Assembly: GCA_002205965.3 (NCBI GenBank)
Contig: NADL03000696.1
Span: forward strand, 653,501-717,500
DNA from: Kappaphycus alvarezii
Taxonomy: Eukaryota > Rhodophyta > Florideophyceae > Gigartinales > Solieriaceae
Reading direction: 5' to 3'
Length of the DNA stretch: 64,000 nucleotides
Within the stretch, counting starts at the first letter, position 1. Each line of letters starts with the position of its first letter. Below are positions 9,466-22,500 of the stretch, piece after piece. The notes under the pieces were generated by a model, which saw only the letters and a program-made list of their open reading frames with translations, was not told the DNA's origin and did not search any database. The translations under genes and the position numbers were made by a program.

Positions 9466-12400
9466 GACGTTGGTGATTGGCATGTAGTGGAGAGGCATTG
9501 GTAATCATAACATAGGCGATGACTAGCAGGAAGGCGCTTTGAGTGATAACCGAGTAGTAGGAGGAGACATGCGAAGGTTGAACGGATGGAGTCGTGCGTT
9601 GAGATGGTGGAAAGATTGTTGCGTGCGAAGGCACGAGGCGCGAGTTGGTTTTCCAGGAGGGAGGTTGGCGCCTCGGACATGTGACGAGGCTGCCGTGGTA
9701 AAAACAGAAAAGGTACGTAGTGCAGCAAGTGAATTCTTGAGCGAGAATGAGTGATCGCCCGAATTATGTTTTACCGTTGAGTACGGGATCGTACCTAAGA
9801 CGTTAGTAAAATTTGTAGAATTGAGACTGTGATACTTGTAGTTGCTCTGATGTTACGGGTTTGATGGCTTGATCGGGCTTTACTAGGTAATTGCTTGTAG
9901 GGGACATTGTGGAATGAGACAGCCGCGGCTGACTATGGAATGTGATAAATTATTGTTGCAATAGTGCAGTTCCTGTATGTGCGGGAATAGCTTTTGGAAA
10001 CTGGTTGCTGTACCTTTGAAGGTAGTGTGGTCTTTCCTTTGCTGTGTTTATAGGAAACTGGGGTGGCAATTGGCACGTGGGATTGTTTGTAAAGGTAGCA
10101 AGTGGGTTCTCATATTACGGTATGTGTCCGTACAGTTGGATATTGGAACGGGGGATTGCGGCGTTTGGAGGGACATGTTGGTCTAGTGATGATTGGGGAG
10201 GGAATTTTGTAGGTTGAGACCAAAATGCAAGGTTTGGCAAAGTGTAAAACTTGATCAAGGTGTGAAGTTTGGAGGTGAGTCAAGGGGCTTGGAATGTGCG
10301 AGTCGGCCGCGTAGTGGTGCCGTGTGCTGTAAAACGGGAATATATTCGGATTGTTCAGTGCTGTGTACCGCACTCTGGGCTTGATTTGAGATGTGATTTC
10401 GTCATGTCCCACGACGCCGCCTGTATTTCTCGAGAGAAATCGACGTCAACCCTTCCACATGTGCCACACACGCGTCGGTCATGGATCGCTGTAGAGTGAT
10501 GAAATTGGCTGCTGAAGAGAGAAGCTAGACGGTTGACGAGGTTGTGGGCGATGGGTGTTATTCCTTTCAACGCAGGTGGATGCAACTTGAGAAAGGATAG
10601 AAAGCGAGGGTAACTTGTTCCTGGCTGCCATTGGCATGTGCTATGGTCTCAGTACGTCCAACCTTGTCGTAGCCGATTTGTTCATTCCGTAGACGTGAAT
10701 TCTTTGTGAAAAATTGTTAAACCGAAAGCAGAGTCAACAGCAAATAAGATGCAGGCAGCTTTGGGCATGAGTGAGTCGAGGTTTTACCACTGGTGCCAGT
10801 CGCTTTGAAAAAAAAGATTGAGCGGGATTACCGTCTCCTCTGCTGTATTCTGTAAGTTTCTTTTGCTTGCGCTACCGTGTGTCATTCAGCAAGCTGCGTA
10901 CAGTCGTGCTGTACTGTACTGCACAACATTGTACAACAGTACAGTCTTGTACAGTACAGTACTGACATGTTGAAATTACAGTAGTACTGTACTATTGGTG
11001 TGTGTAGGTCTTTCGGGGAAACACAACCAATCCCACGTGCCTTACAAACTCTACTGTACACTACAGTACAGTACTGCCAGAAGTGCAAAATCACGCTTGA
11101 GACAAGTTACGGTTCTACAAAGTTCGCATTGAGGCGATCAACGTCACGCCGCATGCGCTATTCAACACAGTGATGACATCCCGCCAGGGAAGCCCCGGCC
11201 ACAGGTTGCAAAGAGCAGGACGTTTATACTGCATATCCAGGACGGCACAGTATCATAAAAGCCGCTACCGAACCAGTCACAACATGGCACAAGGGCATAC
11301 GCAGTGGTGTAGCGACGGTGAGCTTCCTACCTGCCGACAGTCTGTTGAACTGTATCAGATAAAGATTACTGTACAGTATTGTAGGATTGTCAATAAAGCA
11401 TACAACTTGTGAGCTTGAGCAGTTTTGTTCAAAACCCCATTCCCGACTTGGGCTTCATATCCGCAAAAGGAACTGCGGGTGCCGCTTTCCTTGCCTCCAG
11501 TGCGGCTGCTGGCAGCCGCACCAACAGGCCAGCTAATGGATCTTGCCACGTACAATGATCCCGTGCACGCCCACCGAGTATGGTCTATCTCCTGCCTGAA
11601 TTCAACACTCCTCCCGGTTACTGGATTTTGCTCAACCAACACCCCTCCGCAAAAGACTTTAACAGAAGCAGCCCATGCCACAGTGCAACAACAGATTCCC
11701 CTCACCAACCGACAGAGACAACCGTTCCGGGCTTCTATGGGCTTTCCCGGCGCAAAGGAATGGGTCTCTTGGTCCCCGTGCCCTGGCCGCAGCACTAGTA
11801 TAGACCCCTGTGAATTTCAGTGTGGCTGCAGTACTACCTTGAGGTCCCACTCCGAGCCCGAGACGAAAATGACCTCAGGTCCTCCACTGCTACAGGGCTC
11901 GTCTCATGCACTGCTTGCATCGCGGGCACCAAACCCGTCGACACGACCGCCAAGTCGTCCTCCTGGCCCACAACCTGCAGAAAGCAGCCCGCTACCCCGC
12001 CATCGAGCAGCGATAGGCTCTCCACCTTTCAAGCCCAGACATTCAGGCAATGGCCAGCAATGGGGAATAGGCTTCCATGTCACGTTGGTCAACCCTCTCG
12101 CGCCTTGTAACAAGAGAGCGCCTCATTGTCATCCGCTCACGTCCCTCAATGCAGCAATATACGCCAAGCGCACAAAGGTATGAACCTTCGATCGCGACTT
12201 GTGCTGGTGGAAGGCTTGTGCCCATCCCCATATCCGCCCTCGGAGGCTGGCATCCACACGCTTATACGGTGCTATCTGGCGTCGCGCGGGACGTGGCCGT
12301 TCGAGCAATGCTAACCAAAGACATGCTGCCGCTACCGTAATGTGTAGCGAGGCATGTTTGCTCGCTGGCATCAAGCTGGTCCTTTGGGAATGTTATTTAG

Positions 12401-14020
12401 TGTTACTCAGTGACGACTTGTCCCGCGTAACGCACTTCTGGAGATGTACAATCGACCACATCTTCCATACAGTAGCGAGATGCCTCACCGCCACCTCCTC
12501 TCCCCTTCCACTACATCTCCAAATCCACACTAAACTGAACAGTGCTGTAGATACTGTATTCAGCATATGACAAAACCGGCTGTACAGCTGAAAGGGTCGA
12601 ACATTCGCGGGGATTGGCAACGATAGTGTGGTTCTAGACCACTAGGCCACTGCCGCGCGCAGCACCGTCGCTAGCCAAAAGTCGCCATTCAGACGGCCCC
12701 ACCTGCTGTTGTATTCGTTTGATGGAGCAGTGGTGAAAACCTCGAGAGCTGCGGGAAGCGTAACGCACGATAGTGGAACGATGCAGGTCTGGAAAAGCCT
12801 CGCTTGTGGACCAGGTCTCGTGCAGCCTGTCACAGGCTGCCCAAGAACGTAGAAAGGTTACGGACAACCATTTGCTTCCGTGCGGGACGCAAGGTGTGTC
12901 TAAGTATACGTGTCGCTATAGTACACTCAAACTGCCAACTTGTACAGTAACTGTGACAATGCTTGATGATATCAAGCCAATGGGAGTATTGAAAAGGTCT
13001 GATATTGAAGAGTGTCTTTGCAGTCCTGCACGTGACAGTGTGGCTGCGAGATAATTCTGGCGAAATATTGATTGGAGGAGGGTCAACGTTGTGAAGGGCT
13101 GAATTGGCTTGCAGGGGTTTTGGGCCAAGCGAATGGCTCGTTGGTTTACCTTTCGATGCGCCACCCAGATGTGAGATGACCAGTGGTTCGCGTCGCTTGT
13201 GACCCCAACTAATGTACAAAGATACCGTACAGTACAGTGCTGTAGCGTTCATCTATGATGAAATACATCGCTGTTATTGCAAAGATTGTGTGGTATCAAG
13301 TTACAATCAACGCGCAAAATCTACCGAGCCCACCGATATGATGTGATCTTAGAGGAATAAAACAGCACTGTCCTGCCCATACGAATTTACCGCCGTGGAT
13401 TTTGCAATTATCAAATACTTCAAAGACCACATCTGCAAGGAGGCAGTGATGCGTCATGCATTGTTCCAATCATCTATTTCAGCGAGGAATTCGCCCCTTT
13501 TACCGAGTCAACGACAACACAAGTTGCTCTGTGCTGTACAGTACGGTACCGTAGCCATCTTCATTGGGTGCATCCAGGAAATTCCACTCCACCACTTTAC
13601 TTCTACTGTGGGACGGCGATGGCCACCGGGTCTGGCTCTGACGGGGCCGTACGGAACTATGCATCTCTGGGTGCCTTTGAATTGGATGGATTGGTCTGAC
13701 TTCAACTCTGAAGACGCCGACGGCGTCGATGACGCATTTGACCAAGCAGAGGAGCCGGACCTAGTCGAGGCGGTGGTTCAGCACCGTAAGTAGCGATGGT
13801 GCGTGGCGGTCTGTCACACATGTTAATTCATATTTGCGACGTAGTCACTATCTGGATAACTTCGGAACTTAGCCGTATGTAACTTGTCAAATCTAAACCA
13901 CCTGCACATTTCCCCTTTAGTCAGTTCTGCAGTGTGCACGATAGATACTCAATGAAGTAAAGTTTCATTCATTTAGTGGTGTATTTGTATGATACCGCTA
14001 TCAGAAATTTGTGCACTGCC
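9466..14020. other. intergenic DNA, no gene recognised
   Basis: There are many short open frames in both directions, for example a C-rich one at 11425-12183 and its antisense at 11355-11795. None has a credible ATG combined with a known motif or composition typical of the recognised genes. CAGTA/TACTG clusters occur at about 10898-11076, 11370, 13225 and 13540. Confidence 0.5.
10898..11076. repeat. CAGTA/TACTG pentanucleotide cluster
   Basis: Two dense groups, 10898-10994 and 11051-11076, of GTACTGTAC and TACAGTAC units in both orientations, separated by unrelated sequence. Confidence 0.8.
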
Positions 14021-14041
14021 CACCACTCCGCCACTTGGCCA
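14021..14041 (+). repeat. left candidate terminal inverted repeat of the Harbinger element
   Basis: It begins CACCACTCCGCCACT. Its reverse complement aligns with 16570-16590 with three transitions. Weak similarity extends about 10 bases further out, to GTGC at 14011. Confidence 0.6.
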
Positions 14042-14221
14042 ATCAGCCAGCCAGTATTTCAGCGTTAAAACCTCACTATGGTAGCTCTCTTTTACACACC
14101 ACCACGCCACACGCCTTCCCTACTTTCCAGGCAGCACTCCCTTCCGCCGTCCAGGGTAGTTTATCATGACTGGTACTCCATCGTCCCCATCCGCTAGCCG
14201 ACCCCTTCTACATCAAGTCCC

Positions 14222-15074
14222 ATGTCTCCTTCCTCAATCCGGGGCGATCCGATATCTGCTCCCGCAGTGCTACCATACGAGGAGCGCAACCCTACTATTC
14301 TCCCACATCCTGCATCAGAACTGGTAGTATTGGATCTTTCGGGAGACTTTCTGCGACTTCAAGCGAAGGTATGTGCATTGCAGCTACGCAAAATAATAAC
14401 TAGGAGTCCGAAATCGAGGGCCAGAGCACCGAACTGCAGCAATATTAAAGTCATCGCCCTTTTCGATTTGCTTGGCGAGGTAAGGCCCCTAGGTTCCAAT
14501 TACCGGGCATTTGTGGGTCAACGATTTTCCAAATGGCTTCAAGAAAATGATCGTCCTCTTCGAGAGCAAGATCCTTTAAAATAAAAGTTCAACAAGCTAG
14601 CCAATTACAAGATGAAGGCAGAAGATCCTTTTTGCACTCCTCCCAATCGCCGTGGAAAGCATACTGCTCGTAAAATACTTTCTAAATTATTTAAAAATGA
14701 CATTGGATGATGAAATCGCCAACTATGAATTGCTTGGTTCAAGTATGGACGAGAAAAACGATAATGACTCTAGTACTGACAAGTTTATTGTCGGCGAGAA
14801 TAAGGGAAAGAGAAAAGCTGGCGCGATGGGCTCCACTACGAATGAATCTAATGTAGCTAAAACTGATACGCCGATGAAGCAAATTGAAGAAATTGCGGGA
14901 CGTTTAGGAAGCTTGTATCAGGTCATGAAGGATGCTCAAGTCAGGAGTATAAATAAGTAGAATTTGACAGCAATAGTGAAACGAGAAGTGCAGAAAAGTA
15001 TCAAGACAAGTAACGAAATCCAACAAAAAATGCGTGATGTTCTTGAAAATTTTTCGTCGAGACAAGATCGTTAA
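14222..15074 (+). pseudogene. Myb/SANT-like DNA-binding protein of the Harbinger element, broken
   Basis: The frame starts at ATG 14222. The Myb/SANT-like region has IALFDLLGEVRPLGSNY, WLQENDRPLREQDPLK, then (after TAA at 14582-14584) KFNKLANYKMKAEDPFC and RRGKHTARKIL. This LK-x-KFNKLAN ... GDPxCPP ... RRxKHxARKIL signature is familiar from Myb/SANT-like proteins of fungi and oomycetes. A frameshift near 14700 moves the frame to an acidic/Lys-rich linker. A C-terminal helical segment (REVQKSIKTSNEIQQKMRDV) follows another stop, TAG at 14958-14960, and the frame ends at TAA 15072-15074. In Harbinger elements this protein carries the transposase to the nucleus and to the termini. At least three disabling changes make it a pseudogene. 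Confidence 0.75.
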
Positions 15075-15309
15075 GCGAGCTCGGAACATAAAATGTTGCT
15101 TTAGATGACTTTTTATTGCACTAAAAGTGCATAATATACTGCGTTTCGAACAGGCATGGTTTCTAGAGATTTGCAGCGTTATAGATTCTGTTTCTTCATC
15201 ACTCCTTCGATACTTTCTGTGCAAAAACATAGAATTAGGGTTTAAAACACTCCTTGCAGTAAGTCGTTTTAACAGGTTACTCAGACTCCGTTACAGGTTC
15301 ACTTTATAA

Positions 15310-16440
15310 TTACAAACCATTGTTCCGATAGTAGGTTGTGCGAATTTGGTTCGAACCGACGTAACGATCCTGACACTAAACAAATGATAACAGATTTTCA
15401 ACAACCAAACCTTTTACGATTTTTTCGGAAGCAGTTTAGACAAAGCTTTTTAAGTCTTGCGAATGGACCTCTAAAAGCTTTGACGACTCATTCTGACGAC
15501 TGTATTTTGTATTTCATAACCCTCTGAAGTACTTTATCTATAGCACATAGTTCCTCTGGAACAGGTGTATCATCTGTTACATTCCTCTTACTCCCTCTTA
15601 GAACCTTTTCCTTAGTTTTAATTGTGTTATTAACTAGGGACTTGTGACCTAGAATTGCAACTCCAGGAAATTTCTTCGTCTCGCAAAGTTTTGTGAAATA
15701 AAGCCCCGAAGCTCCGGCAGTTTTAGTTTCATGACAGCTCCTAGGGAAGTTAATGGTAACGTGTATTATTTCCCCAAAGAATTTACATAAAAATAGATTT
15801 TTAATTTCAATCCTTGCGTAGAACTTTCGAAGCAAGCCTTTTGGAAGTCGTAATCAATGTAGCTGGCATATGACATTCGACATCCGTCGGTCACGGCAAA
15901 GAACCATTTTAAAAGAAGTATAACATTACGATTATTCTCAAAGAGGCTTCTAGAAGCCTGCATTTCTTGCGGTGTTGGTCGGCGCATTTCAAATTAAACC
16001 CTTTTCATCTTCTTTGCAATGCACGAAATCACTTCTAAACTGTATTCCAGCCCGGCAGCCATATGAGCTTGGACCAAGCCAAATATTAGGCACAAAATAC
16101 CGGCTGTCGACTTTTTTGAGGTACCATAGTCCCATACAGAATAGGTCCACACTTAATAGCTGAAAAAAACGACCTCTTGTCTTTGGTTCTTTACGGTATG
16201 TACTGCCCCAGTTGAGCCATTCTAGCTCGTAAAAAAACACGTGCATCAGCTTGTCAAGAAATAGCAGTCGAGTTCAGCTTAAAGAAAACAGGAAGTCATC
16301 TTCTTTACCACATGATAATATTTTGTTCCACGAGGTTTTCATATCGTTAAAGAAGGGACACCGAAAAGCAACTCGATGATATTTCGAGATGTTTCGTGAT
16401 CTATTGTAACGAGGATGCGATGCAGTTCCCTTCTTTTTGT
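15310..16440 (-). pseudogene. PIF/Harbinger DDE transposase (DDE_Tnp_4 type), broken
   Basis: Read on the minus strand: an N-terminal part around 16400-16000 with FFYELEWLNWGSTYRKEPK and DLFCMGLWYLK; PTPQEMQASRSLFENNRN; then VTDGCRMSYASYIDYDFQ (first catalytic Asp region); FFGEIIHVTINFPRSCHETK; ASGLYFTKL; VAILGHKSLVNN, where the family has a catalytic Asp in GDSAFV, so that residue is lost; LQRVM...QSSE, then TGA at 15490-15488 in place of the conserved Trp; KAFRGPFARLKKL; and in a shifted frame VGSNQIRTTYY, the family's C-terminal motif. The frame ends near 15310. Transposase activity is excluded by the missing Asp, the stops and the frameshifts. The strand is AT-richer than the host genes. 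Confidence 0.75.
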
Positions 16441-16569
16441 TAAGATCACCGCAGTGGCTGCAACAATGGGCGCAGCAACACTGGAGATGGCGGTAAAGGC
16501 TGCTTGATAATGCATGACGCTGAAGAAGGGTTGATTATCACTTCTGCCAGGGGAAGGGCAGATATAGCG

Positions 16570-16590
16570 TGGTCAAGTGGTGGAGTGGCG
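16570..16590 (-). repeat. right candidate terminal inverted repeat of the Harbinger element
   Basis: It reads TGGTCAAGTGGTGGAGTGG on the plus strand and is the inverted partner of 14021-14041. A second partial copy of the same motif (AGTAGCGGAGTGGCG) lies at 16668-16682. A 7-bp stem GAAGTGG/CCACTTC spans 16590-16607. Confidence 0.55.
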
Positions 16591-16599
16591 AAGTGGAGC

Positions 16600-19500
16600 A
16601 CCACTTCGGGTGAAGAAGCGGAAATCAAACTATTTTTCTGGCATCTGATTTGCTGGAAAGATGGAGGAGTAGCGGAGTGGCGCTGATACAGATCGTATAA
16701 TGCCTCCCTAAATTTCGATGTACAGTGCAATACGGTAAGTACTGCCACCCCGTCACAGCAGTCAAACTATGGCTCCTGCTGCGTTCGCATGGGCACTGTA
16801 TTCGATCAATGGAAACTATCCCATTTCCTCTTTTCCCTTTCAGGTAAGGACTTTACAAATGAAAATTTATGCACCGTAGATGGCACCGTCCCATGCTTTC
16901 GCTGGCATTCAATGAGTTGGCTTACTACCGATCTTCTTGTCTTACACAACCTCGCATTGCGATTGAAACTGTTCAATATACAGCGGTTCGTGGCGCTGCA
17001 TAAAACCGGGTTCTAGAACAATCCGTGTTAGGAGCTTGTACCTTTCGGTTCTCTATACATCAGAAACTAGCTGTACAGCAAGCTATAAAAAAGAATTCTA
17101 TCTGTTACAGTAGCACAGACTACTCATACCGCGTTAAAGGCTAAAGCCGAAAAGATTTTGAAGAAAAACAAGACGTAGGCCATTCAGTATCAAATATCGA
17201 AAATGTTGCAAGACGTGGCAATATATACTTTTAAAATTCTATAGAAATAAATATGACGCATCCGAAACCGCCACTTCGTCTTTCATTGTGCCCAATTCTG
17301 AAGAAGTTCGCAACCATATCGTCGAGCTCCTATCGCCACCGCAGTAAAACTTAGCTTAATCTGAGTTCTTCCAGCAGTCGTTGTTTGCTCCCGCATTTAA
17401 TAAGATCTTGCTGAACTGTTCTCGTTCGACAAAATTCCTGAAATATGCCTCGATGAAAGCAATATATTACCCACCGAAGTAGCCTGCATGCGTAGAATGA
17501 TGCGCGCTTGGATGGCATATTTTCTAGGATGCGATCTAGGGCTGTGTCGTCTAGTACTTCAACGTGTGAAATCATCTCTGTCTACGATTTCTGAAGACGC
17601 ATCTTGAATACCTCCCACGCTATCTCGTATCTGCATTAACATTATCTAGAACAACTGAAATGAAAAATCTATTTATCTGGTATGGACGCTAAAGGAATCT
17701 TTGGAAGCAACTTAAAGTTGTATATTCGCGAAAAATCATTTCATTGAATTAGAAATCAGGATAGCTGTCTTTAAGATATAGGCAGTGAATGCTATTTATA
17801 CTTTTGTAGTGTATTTATATTTGATGCTAATGGTACTTTTCGAAGTTTTTTTCTTGAAAGAAATGATGGGATAAGATGATTTTTTGTACAAATAGGAGTT
17901 GTTGCTACTATATCAAAACAAGTATAACCTTCTCTCAAATCAATAAAATTCCAATCAACCCACATTAGTAGCCGAACATTGTTGCAAATATTATTTTTGT
18001 TCCTGAATACAATTGTCGTCTTTCTTCAATTTCTTCAAATATACATTCTGTAGGAGCTTAAAATGGAGAAAAGTTGCAGAAATTTACAGAATTTCTCAAC
18101 AAAATCATTCATTTTAATCCACTGTAATTTAATGAATGACATGAAGGCTTTGAACTATTTCTAAATTAAGTTAAAGCACATAAAGCGAAATAAGAAATAA
18201 ACAATTATTTTCCGATACACAACACTTAAATTTGGTGTGGCTGTATTACGATTTCTCAATTTATTTAACAACTGCTTATTTTTCAGTCCTTTATATATCT
18301 TAATATAATTGTTTAGTTCTGGTTTTAAAATTCCAATGTTTAATTGTGGCGAATTCCATTGCAAATGTTGCACAACTTTTCAAATTACATTTTAGTGTAA
18401 AGTATTGGTGTTGAGTTCTATTCGTTAAACATTTCGCAGCTTGTTAAACTTCTGGCAGTTTAGCCACAATGAAAGTAGTGAAAGGCAAAAAAATTCCTTT
18501 TTTGGTCACAGGACGTCATTCATGGTCCGAATAAGAACTATGCGTTTGTGATCAATGCTTAAAACTCAATTTACGTATTTATTTCGAATCGTATGGTCAG
18601 TATTAATATCTGATCCTCCAAAACATTTTGCAGGGTTTTGAAAAATAAAAGACCTACTCTTTTAGTTATGAGAAAGTTTAAGGAATGCAATATGTTGATT
18701 TTGCAAAATAATCTCATATTTGCAATAAGTTTCTATTAAAGGTCTATAAATTTTAAAAATTTGAAGATTTGGTACTTTTTGTTGCAGTAATGAAGCATTT
18801 TTAATCTAAACCTATCAGTAGGGTACAATGTAGAGTCTTTGGTGCAAAATAGCTTTGAAAAAAGGTAGATGAGTTTAGTTGGACATCATATATATATTTA
18901 CTATAACATTGAGATCTTAGAATACCAACCAAATATTCCTTGTAGGAAAATTGATAACAGAATTTCCCATTTTCTCAACCAGAAAAATTCATTATCTCGC
19001 CAAAGCGCACCAATATTCCTTGTTACAAAAATTATCCAGGATAACAGGAGTAAAAGTTCTAAAAGTCCCTTCTTAAATCCTAACTCGGTAAAATAAGTCG
19101 GGACTAACTATGTTTTCCTCCTTTTATTTTAAGATCTGAAGTGGTCCTGTTGTATTCCTCAATACTTTAAAAGTACCGTAATAATATTAATGGCAAAAAT
19201 ATTGATTTAATTATCGTGACAAGGCATTCAAAAAATTTGAAACAGTATGTAATAACGCAGGACTTATATTTTCTTCAACATATTCTTATGGATAATCATG
19301 TGCTTTTCTGGCTTGGTAAGCCATAATCATAGTCATTCAGACAAGTTGCGAAAAGCTACTTCTACAGGTTTCTATGTGATAAATCGGAGCAGTCGATCTG
19401 ACAAGCAAGAAGCCAAACTAAAGTTTACCGTGGGACCAAGCGCCGATTGGGAAGCATCTATTGCCCTCAATTTGTTATAAAAAAATTTGTGCTCAGATTT

Positions 19501-22500
19501 GCAATTCAAATTCATTCTAATTTATACTTGATACAATGACACATTGGAATAATACAAATGCTGGCTTGATAATAGGAAAAATAATTTACCAATTCAATGA
19601 CGGTCAAGGAAAACACTCTTTGCTATCGATTGGTTCTGTCATAAAAATTCAGTGTACAAAATTGTCATAGAAAGGGTTGATAAATAATTCTAATTTGTGA
19701 CCTGCACATCTTTGTTATCAAAACCATGGGGAATCAAGCGATTTTTTGCACATGAGTAAGTTGGACACATTTGGCTGAACACCAATACCTAACACAGAGC
19801 AATACCCTCCTATTTGTCTATATAATACTTATAATATTTATTTTTACTTTGAATACTTCATTTTTCGCATTTTTCTTATTTAATTAATGTCCTGAATTTT
19901 CCTTGACACCTCAAGCATGGTCAAAATCTTTCCTCCCAAAGATCTACCCATCACTCGATTGCAGACAAGAAAAGAGACAAATCAAAAATAGTCGCACACT
20001 ATTCCATTCAATTTTTAACGTCATGCACTAAATTTTTAGTTCTTTCTTCGTATTACAAAAAATAGCCCGAAATTGAAGCGTGAGCATGCCTTCATTGCAA
20101 ATTTGAAACTATTTGTCATTCTTGCTTTATACCACTTAAAATATCGAAAAGAAAGATAATTCTGACAGGTTTTACGGAAGAAAAAACTGGGTATTGCACT
20201 TTTAAGAGATTCTCAGACCGAGATACAGCACCAAGTGACAGTTTTTTGATAAATGGTTTCAGGTGCCGTGAAGTGCTACAAATCCTGTCAAAAGATATTA
20301 TTTTTCCAACTCGATGAATGCTGGCGATGAATTCCTATAAAAAGGTATGATGTAGGATGAAAAATCTGTACTTCAGAAACTTAAGGAGATTTGGTTATGT
20401 ATTCCATATTTTTTTTATTTATTATTGCGCCGATTTCTTACAAACTACAATGAGATTAAGAAGCTGAAAAAATATTCCCATGTAAGTTCTAACACGGTGA
20501 CGTTAATAAATACTACTACTTTTTTCAGCCTAGACAATATATTTAACACTACTACGAAAGGGTTTCTAGCTCGGATTGCTACTAAGCGAGTGCAAATTAT
20601 TCGGAGAAAAATAAGAAAATAATTCCGAACGTTTCCTACATTTTTGGAAAAATCATCTATGTTTCTTCTCATCCGTTATGTCGCAGGTACAGTTAATATT
20701 CAAATTGCAGTCGATTGTACGGACTATAGTATGCTTTTTCCGTAAATTAATCCTGAATGTCCTGCAATTTTCTCAAATTGCCGAATGTTCCCTTTCGACA
20801 ATGTGCAATAAATTGTTCTCTCTAGTCCTACATTACTTTGCAAGACGTGAAAAATCCAGAAAATGGCTATGTGTATGGATAAAACCTTTCATCCAAGTGC
20901 GGATCTCACTGAACATAATCAGAAAGTTCAAATTTTTACTTTTTGGCTGAAGGTTATCCTTATACTCAACAGAGTTAAATGGAATTATTGAATCATTTAC
21001 GCCCTTGTATCAAAACATTCTTCGTATATAAATGAGAACCGTGATTAAGGAAGATGAAAAACAAAAGTTCGAGGAAATAAATCCGGGGGCGTAATTTGCG
21101 ATGTAGAAAAGTCCATGGCTCTCGTACCCTCAACATAACAAAGCTAATCTAAAATGCATTCACTGAAACATTGGTACAAGCGATTGCAAGTGCTTGGTAA
21201 GAGCTAATGTTATTCATTGTTTCTTACAATGTTGTTAGAGATGAGGCTCAGGAAAGGTGGCCCGAGGAACAACAAAGTAGGGGTAACGGCATTGAAATGT
21301 CTACTGTAGTGTTTCATGAATTAAAAACAAAGAGATATGCTCTAAACAGCATCGGAGCACAATTCGATCATATATATTAAAGTTATATTTACCGTCTTAA
21401 TAGTTTGAAAATAGCAAAGAGGTCGATGAAACATTGTTTGATAATGCAAAAAGTGGCCTTGAAACTGGTTAAACCAATGAAAGTGCATTTGATATCGAAT
21501 AGATTTTACTTATCGCAGCTGCAATCTTTCTTTTTGTGAAAATAGATTATTTTTTTGAGATAATAGACGCTTTCTGTAGGACGATGAATACGAGTATAAC
21601 TTGAAAGTGCTATTGAATCCCGCTGATTTTTGAATGGCGAGAAATTGTTTTCATTCTCTGCTCTCACGCAAAGTGACACAGGAACTCGAAAGACCAGAAA
21701 TTTAGTTGTAGAGTATTTGTAGAAAATATTATGCGCCAAATGCCGTAACAGTTATCTATTATTCGGGTTATGAAATATTTGCACTTTTTTGCTTCTCAAT
21801 TCTGGTATTATTGACGGTAATTTTGTATCTTGAATTTGGTAGTGTACAGCAAATTTTTTTAACTTCTAGTTCCTAGTGGAATATTCCACTAACGCTATTG
21901 TAATTGATACCTTTCAATTTTTAGTCAGATTGTATTAATACAGATAGGAGCAGGACTTGGTCTTTGAAAAAGACAATATATTTTGTAGTTTTCATGAAAC
22001 CACGTCTATTTATCTCATATTAAATGATTCAATCTCTTCGGTACTACCCAGTCAATCAACCTCTGGATTTGAATTGTCTTCTTATGAGTTCTTCACTTCC
22101 ATAAATATCACTTTCAACTCTTTTCTGTGCCCTTTGCTTACACAAACGAGTACGATCGATTAATGAGTCATACTCCTGTACTGCAATTTCTTCTTAATGT
22201 ACATCAAAGGCGTAGTAATTCCCCGATAATGGTGATTTAAGGCATCAAAGCGCATCTTTCTCCCTTTAATAAACTTTTATCCCTAATATTAGTCAATCTA
22301 CTCAATCAATCGACCTGTTTCTCCTTTTCTATTCTTGTCATGTTCATAACTTCCTCATTTCATAACATTAGAAATCCTACATTCTGTAGAATCACACCTT
22401 CTCACCTATTTGAAAATTGAGCTGTTCGAGAATACTGGATCTAAATTTCATGCGGAGATCTACAGCAGATTTACTTTTTTATTTTCTGCCTTTAAGATAA

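Larger units (their letters stand above)
14021..16590. mobile_element. two-gene PIF/Harbinger DNA transposon, decayed
   Basis: The element holds a Myb/SANT-like reading frame on the plus strand (14222-15074) and a DDE transposase frame on the minus strand (about 16440 down to 15310), facing each other across 235 bp. This two-protein architecture, transposase plus Myb-like DNA-binding partner, defines PIF/Harbinger elements. Candidate terminal inverted repeats of 21 bases at 14021-14041 and 16570-16590 match at 18 positions, and all three differences are transitions. Each gene starts about 150-200 bp inside a terminus. Both frames carry stops and frameshifts, so the copy is inactive. A 3-bp target-site duplication was not found, so the exact ends are uncertain by perhaps 10 bases. 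Confidence 0.8.

Noticed and set aside
11355..12183. overlapping long frames on both strands (252 and 146 codons)
   Set aside because: Neither has a recognised motif, the plus frame lacks an ATG start, and the composition gives long frames on both strands.
12594..12658. tRNA-like sequence on the minus strand with a good A box (TGGCCTAGTGG) and a partial B box (GTTCGACCC)
   Set aside because: The anticodon and acceptor stems do not pair and the B box deviates from consensus. At most a degraded tRNA-derived fragment.
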